DNA of 6,981 nucleotides, from positions 1 through 6,981 of the forward strand of contig JAUIIF010000235.1 in NCBI GenBank assembly GCA_030431945.1. The letters run 5' to 3'. Each line of letters opens with the position of its first letter. Position 1 is the first letter of the stretch. The notes beneath the pieces were generated by a model that ran no database searches, was not told the DNA's origin, and saw only the letters and a program-made list of their open reading frames with translations. The stretch is from Bacteroidia bacterium (GTDB taxonomy: Bacteria > Bacteroidota > Bacteroidia > Chitinophagales > Saprospiraceae). This document shows positions 1-6,150 of this stretch, piece by piece. A program made the position numbers and the translations under genes.

Positions 1-779
1 GTTGCTGCGAGCGTCGCTACGATGCGACCAACATTCTCGTCGAGTACGGAAACCATCGCGGCGTATTCCAGCGTCGGAAAACGGCGCCAGTGGGTACTGT
101 CCACCAAGGCCCGGTAGGCCGCCACCTGGTCCTTCCGCCCGGTAAGGGGCACGTGGGGCGCGTAGTAATTCAGCGAAAGCAACCAGCTGGAGTCTTGCCA
201 GGTTTGTAACAAGTTGATGGCGTGGTCCGTCAGCTTATCCGTCAGGTAATCTCCCTCCTGGCTTTCCGTCAGCAGGTCCGCCACCGGCTCCTTACTGAAA
301 AACGGATAGTAATAGTTGTCGGGGTGCGTTTCGGCCACCGCAAAAACGTGGTCGTACCCCTGGGCGGCGGGGCCCTGGTCCCCTCGCCCGAGTTGCCATT
401 TGCCGAGGTGAGCAGTTTTCAGACCGGCCTTCCCGGCCAGCTCCCCCAGTGTTTCGTAGTTCTTCCCCAGGGCACCATGACCGGTTCGTACCGGATGCAG
501 CCCCGTCTGCAGGGCGGACCGGGAGGGCGGGCCAATGGGAGCCGCCGCATAAGCCTGCATAAACTGTACGCCATCGCGGGCCAGCCTATCCAGGTGGGGG
601 CTTTTGACTAAGGGGTTGCCGTAACAATTAAGGTCGGCCCAACCCAAATCGTCCGCCACGATCAGCAGAATATTCGGCAGCTGTTCCGGCACGGTGGGCG
701 CGGACGCAGGTGCAGAGCGGGAGGTACAGGAAGCAAACAGGGACAGGGCAAGGCAGAGCGAAAAAAGCAGTCTTTTCAT
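1..779 (-). CDS. Sulfatase-family lipoprotein with a degenerate active site (partial, C-terminus outside window)
   Basis: The reading frame opens at 779 and stays open to the left edge, giving 259 residues of the alkaline-phosphatase-superfamily sulfatase fold. Residues 1-18 are a lipoprotein signal (positive MKR, hydrophobic core, LFASC with Cys18), so the protein should be anchored in the periplasm or outer membrane. Family landmarks are NILLIVADDLGWADL (metal-binding Asp43-Asp44), the signature APIGPPSRSALQTG (80-93), LGKWQLG (125-131), APHVP (207-211) and a VLDENVG helix (245-251). In active sulfatases the first signature position is Cys or Ser, which becomes formylglycine. Here residue 83 is Gly (codon GGC, 531-533). 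The usual GKWHLG His is also replaced, by Gln129 (CAA, 393-395). Asp43/44, Arg87, Lys127 and His209 are kept. The fold assignment is firm; sulfate-ester hydrolysis is doubtful. It could be a binding-only pseudoenzyme or have another activity. It lies 119 bp downstream of rhaI on the same strand. Confidence 0.88.
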   Translation of the reverse strand, partial: MKRLLFSLCLALSLFASCTSRSAPASAPTVPEQLPNILLIVADDLGWADLNCYGNPLVKSPHLDRLARDGVQFMQAYAAAPIGPPSRSALQTGLHPVRTGHGALGKNYETLGELAGKAGLKTAHLGKWQLGRGDQGPAAQGYDHVFAVAETHPDNYYYPFFSKEPVADLLTESQEGDYLTDKLTDHAINLLQTWQDSSWLLSLNYYAPHVPLTGRKDQVAAYRALVDSTHWRRFPTLEYAAMVSVLDENVGRIVATLAA

Positions 780-822
780 CGGTGGTTCAGGGATTCGGGG
801 CGGGTTCGGTGCGAAGATAATA

Positions 823-895
823 CGGGTTGCGGGTTGCGGGTTGCGGGTTACGGGTTGCGGGTTGCGGGTTGCGGGTTGCGGGTTGCGGGTTGCGG
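823..895. repeat. Heptamer tandem array 1 (CGGGTTG, ten copies)
   Basis: Ten uninterrupted 7-bp units occupy 823-892, followed by a partial CGG. Nine are CGGGTTG; the fourth unit (844-850) is CGGGTTA. On the minus strand, the sense strand of both neighbours, the unit reads CAACCCG. The array starts 44 bp upstream of the sulfatase start codon and ends 3 bp from the rhaI stop, filling most of the 119-bp gap. The evenly spaced GGG tracts with 4-nt spacers fit the G-quadruplex consensus on the plus strand. No spacer variation or cas genes are present, so it is not CRISPR. Confidence 0.97.
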
Positions 896-898
896 AAA

Positions 899-2176
899 CT
901 ACAGCCCCGTGGCTACGGTGTGTTTACCTCGTTCCTGGATCAGGCCCGTGCGGACCTTCAGTTTCCGGTAAGCCTCCAGGGGGTGCAGGGCACCGCCGCG
1001 GCTGAGCCGCGCGCGTTGCAGCAGTGGGCGCACGTCCGTACGGTAAGCCCCCTGCAGGATTTCCTGACATGCCACCACATCGTGGTCGAGTTGGGCTGCA
1101 GCCAGGGCCTCCTGATCAACCAGCAACGCTTTGGCGTAGGCTTCCTGGATGGCTTCCAGGCTCTGGATCAGGTCTTCGAGCGGGTCCTTGATGTTGTGGC
1201 TGGCGTCGATCATCCAGGCCAGGTCCGGATTATGGGGGTTGTTTTGCATCCCGTAGACCAGTTCACTGAAGATAAGAAACAGGGCGTAAGGTTTGATGCT
1301 GCCGACCGTCAGGTCATCATCCCCGTATTTACTGTCGTTGAAGTGAAAACCGCCGAGTTTTCCCTTAGCCATCAGGGTGGCCACGACTTGTTCAATGTTG
1401 GAATTGGGCAGGTGGTGGCCGAGGTCCACCAGGGTATAGGCGCGGTCCCCGCAGGCATTGGCCAGCATGAAGCTGGTGCCCCAGTCCATAATTACCGTGC
1501 TGTAAAAATTGGGTTCGTAGGGTTTATACTCAATCAGGAGGCTCCAGTCTTCCGGCATGCCGGTATAAATTTCCTGAACGCTCTTTTCCGTCTGTGCCAG
1601 GGCGCGCTGAAAAGATCGCTGCCCGGGAAAGCTGGTACCATCCGCCAGCCACACCGTGAGGCTTTTGGAGCCGAGTTGTTCGCCAATCCGCACCACCTCC
1701 AGGTTATGCGCTACGGCCTGCGCCCGGATGGCTTCGTCGGTATTGGCCAGGGAGCCATGTTTGTAGCTGTGCGTAGCGTGGGGCTGGTCCTGAAAAGTAT
1801 TGGAATTGATGGCGTCAAAAACCAGGCCATTCTCCGCCGCGAGGTCCCTGACGGCAGTGTAGTCCGTAGGTGTATCCCAGGGGATGTGCAGGGAAATGGC
1901 GCCGGCCGTCTGGGTCAGGGCGTGCAGGATACCGACATCGCTGATTTTTTGCTCCAGGCTTCCCGGTTCACCGTGGAAGGAAAAGCGGCCGAAACGGGTT
2001 CCGCCGGCGCCCAGGGCCCAACTGGGCACGGCGACCTGAAAATCGGCCAGGGCTTTGACGAGAGGGTCTACGGCGACGTTGGCCCGGGAAAGATTCTCGG
2101 CCAGAAAATTAAAGTTGGCGTCGTGGTGGGCTAAATTGCCGTTAGCCGCGGCGATCTGATCTTTGGTGATTTGCAT
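899..2176 (-). CDS. rhaI: L-rhamnose isomerase (Pseudomonas stutzeri-type RhaI)
   Basis: This is a 425-residue TIM-barrel sugar isomerase that interconverts L-rhamnose and L-rhamnulose in the cytoplasm, the first step of rhamnose catabolism. The metal-site residues recalled for the P. stutzeri enzyme (Glu219, Asp254, His257, His281, Asp289, Asp291, Asp327) all appear here at a constant offset of three: Glu216 in LLIEYKPYEP, Asp251 and His254 in VDLGHHLPN, His278 in GGFHFNDSKYG, Asp286 and Asp288, and Asp324 in WMIDASHN. The start at 2176 (MQITKDQI) gives the usual length. The stop is TAG at 899-901. No Shine-Dalgarno is seen; the start sits 6 bp from a heptamer array that forms its immediate leader. 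It follows the aldolase/dehydrogenase gene on the same strand after 227 bp, so co-transcription is likely but not shown. Enzymes of this type can also isomerise other aldoses such as L-mannose or L-lyxose. Confidence 0.95.
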   Translation of the reverse strand: MQITKDQIAAANGNLAHHDANFNFLAENLSRANVAVDPLVKALADFQVAVPSWALGAGGTRFGRFSFHGEPGSLEQKISDVGILHALTQTAGAISLHIPWDTPTDYTAVRDLAAENGLVFDAINSNTFQDQPHATHSYKHGSLANTDEAIRAQAVAHNLEVVRIGEQLGSKSLTVWLADGTSFPGQRSFQRALAQTEKSVQEIYTGMPEDWSLLIEYKPYEPNFYSTVIMDWGTSFMLANACGDRAYTLVDLGHHLPNSNIEQVVATLMAKGKLGGFHFNDSKYGDDDLTVGSIKPYALFLIFSELVYGMQNNPHNPDLAWMIDASHNIKDPLEDLIQSLEAIQEAYAKALLVDQEALAAAQLDHDVVACQEILQGAYRTDVRPLLQRARLSRGGALHPLEAYRKLKVRTGLIQERGKHTVATGL

Positions 2177-2182
2177 GATGTG

Positions 2183-2245
2183 CGGGTTGCGGGTTGCGGG
2201 TTGCGGGTTGCGGGTTACGGGGTGCGGGGTGCGGGGTGCGGGGTG
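2183..2245. repeat. Heptamer tandem array 2 (CGGGTTG/CGGGGTG, nine copies)
   Basis: Nine 7-bp units lie in perfect register: four CGGGTTG (2183-2210), one CGGGTTA (2211-2217), then four CGGGGTG (2218-2245). It is the same family as the array at 823-895, and the two bracket rhaI. It begins 6 bp upstream of the rhaI start codon. On the sense strand the immediate leader of rhaI is therefore C- and A-rich repeat. The block of CGGGGTG variants suggests a point change spread by unit duplication. The left part has GGG tracts spaced like a G-quadruplex motif. Confidence 0.96.
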
Positions 2246-2247
2246 GT

Positions 2248-2340
2248 GGCGCGGACGCAGGTGCAGGGAAAGTTAAGCGGAGCGAAGAAAATTTGTCTCT
2301 CTTTGCACCCTTAACCATTCTTTGCACCTGCGGCCGCGCC
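2248..2340. repeat. 93-bp imperfect inverted-repeat element (REP/MITE-like) upstream of rhaI
   Basis: The 18-bp arms at 2248-2265 (GGCGCGGACGCAGGTGCA) and 2323-2340 (TGCACCTGCGGCCGCGCC) are complementary at 17 of 18 positions. Pairing continues more weakly inward, for example TTAAG near 2273 against CTTAA near 2310. It directly adjoins heptamer array 2. The left arm plus one base (2248-2266) is identical over 19 bp to 697-715 in the first sulfatase gene. Sixteen bases of the right arm recur at 6135-6150. No protein is encoded. It could be a dispersed palindromic repeat, a small non-autonomous mobile element or an mRNA hairpin. Confidence 0.75.
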
Positions 2341-2364
2341 GTAAAATAATGACACGATGAGACT

Positions 2365-2394
2365 GCGTGGTCACTGCCTTGGATTTGGCCACGC
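2365..2394 (-). terminator. Weak hairpin downstream of the aldolase/dehydrogenase gene
   Basis: About 10 bp past the TAG stop of the minus-strand aldolase gene, GCGTGG (2365-2370) and CCACGC (2389-2394) can pair around an 18-nt loop. On the minus strand an AT-rich stretch (2341-2350, read as ATTATTTTAC) follows. The stem is short, the loop is large and there is no tight U-run. It may be only an attenuating or processing structure between this gene and rhaI. Confidence 0.25.
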
Positions 2395-2403
2395 CAGGCC
2401 CAC

Positions 2404-4512
2404 CTACCGTACGAAGGCATTGGCCATCCCACCGTCCACATTGATGATGTTTCCGGTTGTTTTTGTCAGTATCCCCACGCAGGCGAATACCCCGTCGGCA
2501 ATATCCTCCGGCCGGATAATTTCGTTGAGCAGGTTACGCTTGGCGTAGTGCGCCGGCAGCTCCTCCACGGTGATGCCGTAAGCTTTGGCCCGGCCCTCGG
2601 CCCAGGCGCCTTCCCAGATTTTGCTGCCGACGATGACCCCGTCCGGATTAACCGTATTTACCCGGATGTGGTCCGGGCCCAGCTCTGCGGCCAGCAGACG
2701 GGCCATGTGTTGCTGGGCCGCTTTGGCCGTGCCGTAACCGACATTGTTTGGTCCGGAAACCAGGCCGTTCTTACTCGCGATGCTGATGAAATCGCCGCCC
2801 GTACCCTGATCGCGCATTACGGCGACTGCGCGCTGGGCCAGTTCGAATTGCCCTTTGACCAGCACATCTTGCAGGATGTTCCAATCCTTTTCGGTGTGTT
2901 CTTCCAGCGGTTTGGAGATGGCGAGTCCGGCACTGTGCACGACGATGTCCACACCGCCGAATTCCAGACAGGCCTTGTCGAAAGCCGCCTGAATGGAAGC
3001 CACCGAAGTCACGTCACAAACGGCGTAGGCAGACTGGTCCTTTTTGTAGGTAGCGTTTGCTTCCCTGAGGCGGTCTTCGGCAATATCGGCAAGCACTACG
3101 ACGGCGCCTTCGGCGACGAGTTTGTCCGCAATGGCCTTACCGATGCCGCCGCCGGCCCCGGTGACGAGGGCTACTTTCCGGCTCAGTGGTTGCTCCTGCG
3201 GCATCCGCTGCAGTTTGGCTTCCTCCAGCAGCCAGTACTCGATGTCAAAAGCTTCCTGCCGGGGCAGGCTGGTGTAGGCCGTAATGGCTTCGGCACCACG
3301 CATTACGTTGATGGCGTTGATGTAAAACTCGGAAGCCACCCGGGTAGTCTGTTTGTTTTTCGCGAAGCTGAACATACCCACGCCCGGGTAAATGATGATC
3401 ACGGGATTGGGGTCGCGGACGGCGGGGCTGTTGTCCCGCTTATGCTTATCGTAATAAGCCTGGTACTCCTGCCGGTACTGCGCAAAGGCGGGTTCCAGTT
3501 TAGCGAGTACGGCGGTGCGGTCAGTAAGGTCTTCGTCAGCGTCCAGTTGCAGGACCAGGGGCTGAATTTTGGTACGGAGAAAGTGGTCCGGGCAGGAGGT
3601 CCCCATGGGCGCGAGGCGCTCCAGGTCGTGGCTGTTGATGAACTGCAGCACGGTGTCCGTATCGGTAAAGTGGCCGACCTGGCGGGCCTGCGAGCTGGCC
3701 AGGCCACGCAAAAGGGGCATCAGCTTCGCCGCCTGGCTTTTACGCTGCTCCGCCGGCAGGGGTTCGACTTTCTGCCCGCCGAAGACCTGGTCACCCTGGG
3801 CCTTTACCCGTGTTTCAATGTATTCGGAAGCCATTTCGATTACTTCCAGGCTATTGAGGTAACATTCGTAGGCGGTATCTCCCCAGGTAAACAGTCCGTG
3901 GCTACCGAGTACGATGCCCCGGATCCCGGGGTTGTCCGCCAGGCATTTCTCCAGCTGCAGGCCGAGGTCAAAACCAGGGCGTTGCCAGGGTACCCACCCC
4001 ATGGTATCTCCCCAGATTTCTTTGGTGATTTTTTCACTATCCTTCGCTGCAGCTACGGCGATCAGCGCATCCGGGTGGAGGTGGTCGATGTGCGCAAAGG
4101 GCAGCAAACCGTGCAGGGGGGTATCAATGGAGGGGGCTTTGGAGTCGAGGTCATAAATGCAGTGGTTAAAAAGGCCGACCATGCGGTCTTCGTCTTCCAG
4201 GCCGCCGTACACTTTTTTCAGGTCCCGCAGGCGATCGGTGTAGAGCCCGGCGATGCCGGAACGCGTCAATGTACCGATGTCGCCACCGGAGCCTTTCACC
4301 CACATCACTTCTACTTCCTTCCCGGTCAGGGGGTCCTTCTCCATTGTTTTACAACTGGTATTGCCTCCACCGTAGTTGGTAATGCGCAGGTCTGCGCCGA
4401 GGAGGTTGGACCGGTACAGGAAAAGGGCGACCTGGTCGTCGCCCAGGCTGGCGGCCTTGGCCTCATCCCATAGGTAATCGACGTGTTTGAATTGGGTAAC
4501 AGCAGTTGGCAT
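2404..4512 (-). CDS. rhaD: Bifunctional rhamnulose-1-phosphate aldolase / short-chain dehydrogenase (L-lactaldehyde dehydrogenase)
   Basis: This 702-residue cytoplasmic fusion cleaves L-rhamnulose-1-phosphate to DHAP and L-lactaldehyde, then oxidises the aldehyde to lactate, as in the B. subtilis RhaEW/YuxG family. Residues ~20-370 are a class II aldolase/adducin domain: NYGGGNTSC (46-54), VKGSGGD (72-78), DHLHPDA with probable zinc ligands His144 and His146, and GSHGLFTW with His205. Residues ~445-702 are an SDR domain: TGAGGGIG (451-458) binds the nucleotide, Asp476 at the end of strand 2 suggests NAD, and Ser580, Tyr593 and Lys597 (YGTAK) form the catalytic set. NVDGGMANAF near the C-terminus is typical of SDRs. 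The start at 4512 (MPTAVTQFKH) was chosen because the domain begins there. The frame is open to 4716, but those 68 residues look non-coding and overlap the promoter-region repeats. The bifunctional product is sometimes called RhaE or RhaEW. Confidence 0.94.
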   Translation of the reverse strand: MPTAVTQFKHVDYLWDEAKAASLGDDQVALFLYRSNLLGADLRITNYGGGNTSCKTMEKDPLTGKEVEVMWVKGSGGDIGTLTRSGIAGLYTDRLRDLKKVYGGLEDEDRMVGLFNHCIYDLDSKAPSIDTPLHGLLPFAHIDHLHPDALIAVAAAKDSEKITKEIWGDTMGWVPWQRPGFDLGLQLEKCLADNPGIRGIVLGSHGLFTWGDTAYECYLNSLEVIEMASEYIETRVKAQGDQVFGGQKVEPLPAEQRKSQAAKLMPLLRGLASSQARQVGHFTDTDTVLQFINSHDLERLAPMGTSCPDHFLRTKIQPLVLQLDADEDLTDRTAVLAKLEPAFAQYRQEYQAYYDKHKRDNSPAVRDPNPVIIIYPGVGMFSFAKNKQTTRVASEFYINAINVMRGAEAITAYTSLPRQEAFDIEYWLLEEAKLQRMPQEQPLSRKVALVTGAGGGIGKAIADKLVAEGAVVVLADIAEDRLREANATYKKDQSAYAVCDVTSVASIQAAFDKACLEFGGVDIVVHSAGLAISKPLEEHTEKDWNILQDVLVKGQFELAQRAVAVMRDQGTGGDFISIASKNGLVSGPNNVGYGTAKAAQQHMARLLAAELGPDHIRVNTVNPDGVIVGSKIWEGAWAEGRAKAYGITVEELPAHYAKRNLLNEIIRPEDIADGVFACVGILTKTTGNIINVDGGMANAFVR

Positions 4513-4567
4513 GATGCAGGTGGGTTGTTTTGATGATGGCGCTAAATTAGTTGGAGGTCGTACCGAT

Positions 4568-4641
4568 GCCGTCCTGTACTGTACCGGACCGGTTAGAATC
4601 GGGAAAATCTCCAGCGAGCAACCCGCACAGTACAGGACGGC
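4568..4641. promoter_or_regulatory. Perfect 15-bp inverted repeat, candidate operator pair or stem
   Basis: GCCGTCCTGTACTGT (4568-4582) is the exact reverse complement of ACAGTACAGGACGGC (4627-4641), with 44 bp between. The left arm runs into GTACTGTAC (4577-4585), itself a near-palindrome around one central T. Half-sites of this kind resemble the short TGTAC-containing palindromes bound by GntR/LacI-hybrid regulators such as AraR of B. subtilis. That likeness is suggestive only. The repeat sits 56-129 bp upstream of the aldolase start, beyond the putative -7 box, which would suit operator or looping sites for the adjacent regulator. Confidence 0.6.
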
Positions 4642-4674
4642 CGATTGAACTGCTCTTCTTTTTTTTGGGGACTG

Positions 4675-4748
4675 ACAGTAGTGTCCAGGACATTTCCCCT
4701 GGCCGGCTATTTCCACGATCAGGGGCGAGGTAGTCCCTGTCCTACTGC
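4675..4748. promoter_or_regulatory. Second, imperfect inverted pair of the same ACAGTA/CAGGAC motif
   Basis: ACAGTA-GTGTC-CAGGAC (4675-4691) repeats the two halves of the 15-bp arm with a 5-bp insertion. It contains the 11-bp palindrome TGTCCAGGACA (4682-4692). GTCCCTGTCCTACTGC (4733-4748) is a degenerate inverse copy. With the perfect pair at 4568-4641 this makes four related sites in 181 bp. They may be regulator binding sites, but the match is loose and the spacing within the sites differs. Confidence 0.35.
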
Positions 4749-4975
4749 AACAGGTAGCCCTCAGCCTGCCCGGAATCAGGAACTTCCAGCGTAATCAGCG
4801 AACATAAAGATTTTAAAAACTATCAGGCAGTAAAGAATTAATTACGTTAAGATGCAGCTTTATGGCCACCACCACCATTTTTCTTCCGCAAAGAATTCTG
4901 CTTTTTTCCGGAGGACAGACTGACCGTGAAGCCCCTAACCAGCTCGTTCAGAATCAATAAAACCAACTACGCTTC

Positions 4976-6022
4976 ATGCAAATTTTAAAACACATTACTA
5001 TCGACGAGGAGTCCCGGGTACCCAAATACCGCCAAGTCGTAGAGAGCATTATTGAAAACATTTCCAACGGTAAATTAAAAATTGATGATAAGATACCGTC
5101 CATCAATATGCTGAGCGAGGAGTTTTATCTTTCCCGTGACACCGTTGAAAAAGCCTATAACATCCTTAAGGAGCGCAACATTATAACCTCGGTCATGGGC
5201 AAGGGGTACTACGTTACCCGGACCCCCCTGGTTGGCAAACTCAACGTATTGTTCCTGGTGAATAAGCTGAGTTCCTACAAGATGCGGATTTACAACTCCT
5301 TCGTCCAGGCACTGGGCACCAATGCCCACACTGACCTGCACATATACCATTGTGATGAAACGCTCTTTCTTAATCTTTTGAACAAAAACCTGACGTCGTA
5401 CGACTACTTCGTCATTATGCCCCACTTCAAAACCCCGGCCCTGCGCCACATCAGCTTCACCGAGGAAGTAGTCAAGGCCCTGGATGACATCCCCAAACAC
5501 AAACTGATTATTCTTGACAATAACCTGATTGACCTGCAGGGAGATTTTTCCATTGTTTACCAGGATTTCGAAGATGACATTTATCTCGCGCTGAAAGATG
5601 GTCTGGAAAAAATTTCCAGGTACCAGAAGTTGTTCCTGGTTTACCCGGATAAATCCATCTACCCTTATCCCCGCCGGATCATGCATGGTTTCCGCAAGTT
5701 TGCGGTCGAGTCAAAGATGGCCTTTGAAGTCATCAGTGAAGTTTACGAAGACATGATCCTGGAGTCGGGCGATCTGTTCATTACCATTGCGGAAAACGAC
5801 CTGGTCAACCTCGTTAAACAGATTCGGGACAACGGCATGGTAATGGGTAAAGACATCGGCGTCATTTCTTACAACGAGACGCCGCTGAAGGACCTGTTGG
5901 GAATTACCGTCATAACGACTGATTTCAACCAAATGGGCCGCACGACCGCCGAGCTGGTGCAGACCAAGACAATTGCTAAAATCCGCAATCCCTTTCGGTT
6001 TATCGACCGGGAGTCGGTGTAG
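4976..6022 (+). CDS. GntR-family regulator with LacI-type sugar-sensing domain, probable rhamnose regulator
   Basis: This 348-residue cytoplasmic transcription factor has a GntR winged helix at residues ~12-82 (VPKYRQVVESIIENI, then KIPSINMLSEEF and LSRDTVEKAYNIL as the helix-turn-helix, and the wing MGKGYYV). From ~88 to the end it has a periplasmic-binding-protein fold (LNVLFLVNKL at the start, KLFLVYPDK, GDLFITIAENDL, DIGVISYNETPL and GITVITTDF), ending NPFRFIDRESV. This is the hybrid architecture of AraR and related sugar regulators rather than the FadR/HutC type. It is transcribed away from the rhamnose aldolase/dehydrogenase across a 463-bp region rich in inverted repeats. A role as repressor or activator of those genes, with rhamnose or a pathway intermediate as ligand, is therefore inferred from position. 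The start at 4976 has an A-rich leader and no Shine-Dalgarno. It is visibly more AT-rich than its neighbours. Confidence 0.9.
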   Translation: MQILKHITIDEESRVPKYRQVVESIIENISNGKLKIDDKIPSINMLSEEFYLSRDTVEKAYNILKERNIITSVMGKGYYVTRTPLVGKLNVLFLVNKLSSYKMRIYNSFVQALGTNAHTDLHIYHCDETLFLNLLNKNLTSYDYFVIMPHFKTPALRHISFTEEVVKALDDIPKHKLIILDNNLIDLQGDFSIVYQDFEDDIYLALKDGLEKISRYQKLFLVYPDKSIYPYPRRIMHGFRKFAVESKMAFEVISEVYEDMILESGDLFITIAENDLVNLVKQIRDNGMVMGKDIGVISYNETPLKDLLGITVITTDFNQMGRTTAELVQTKTIAKIRNPFRFIDRESV

Positions 6023-6035
6023 CCGGCTCCCGGTC
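6005..6035 (+). terminator. 13-bp stem-loop enclosing the regulator's stop codon
   Basis: GACCGGGAGTCGG (6005-6017) pairs with CCGGCTCCCGGTC (6023-6035) around a 5-nt loop TGTAG. All 13 pairs are canonical except one G-U wobble (6014/6026). The TAG stop (6020-6022) lies in the loop. No T-run follows, so it is not a classical intrinsic terminator. It could slow ribosome termination, protect the 3' end, or form part of a factor-dependent terminator before the sulfatase gene 56 bp further on. Confidence 0.55.
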
Positions 6036-6057
6036 AGCAACCAGTACGGTACCGGAT

Positions 6058-6150
6058 GCGCGAACGCAGGTGCCGGGTTTACTTTAAGGCATGATCAAGT
6101 GTACCCTCCTTTGCTCCTGCATGTTTCTGCTGGCCACCTGCGGCCGCGCC
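6058..6150. repeat. Second inverted-repeat element, overlapping the start of the right-hand sulfatase
   Basis: GCGCGAACGCAGGTG (6058-6072) is complementary at 13 of 15 positions to CACCTGCGGCCGCGC (6135-6149). Bases 6135-6150 are identical to 2325-2340, and the overall span (93 bp) matches the element upstream of rhaI. The interior is largely different, apart from short stretches such as CTTTGC. The right arm lies inside the coding sequence and encodes the lipobox region of the sulfatase signal peptide. Confidence 0.5.

Larger units (their letters stand above)
4513..4975. promoter_or_regulatory. Divergent control region between the rhamnose catabolic genes and the GntR regulator
   Basis: These 463 bp hold no convincing gene and must carry promoters for both directions. 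On the minus strand TAATTTAG (4549-4542), 30 nt before the aldolase start, resembles the Bacteroidota -7 box TAnnTTTG with one mismatch; no clear -33 TTG is visible. The inverted repeats lie just upstream of it at 4568-4641. On the plus strand, 4801-4860 is AT-rich. The regulator's leader contains AATAAAA (4957-4963), the A-rich context usual for Bacteroidota starts. A plus-strand promoter could not be placed. Confidence 0.6.

Noticed and set aside
827..2134. A 435-codon plus-strand frame opposite rhaI starting with repeated RVAGCGL
   Set aside because: The repetitive start is the translated heptamer array and the rest is antisense to the well-supported isomerase.
823..2245. CRISPR-like arrays
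   Set aside because: The units are 7 bp and contiguous with no spacers, and no cas genes are present.
2142..2441. A 99-codon minus-strand frame containing RNPQPATRNPQPA
   Set aside because: It is the heptamer array and inverted-repeat element read as protein, and it overlaps both neighbouring genes out of frame.
2548..4473. A 641-codon open frame on the plus strand opposite the aldolase/dehydrogenase gene
   Set aside because: It lies exactly antisense to a gene with full domain motifs. Its translation shows no recognisable domain and it is explained by GC-biased third positions of the true gene.
4513..4716. A 68-residue N-terminal extension of the aldolase/dehydrogenase
   Set aside because: The family starts near MPTAVTQFKH. 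The extension has no domain character and overlaps the inverted repeats of the control region.
4742..4975. A possible small gene or RNA gene before the regulator
   Set aside because: No tRNA-like fold, no open frame with a plausible start and no conserved RNA motif could be seen; it reads as AT-rich leader.
5075..5686. A 203-codon minus-strand frame inside the regulator gene
   Set aside because: It is antisense to a gene with a clear GntR helix-turn-helix and sensor domain; its translation has no recognisable features.
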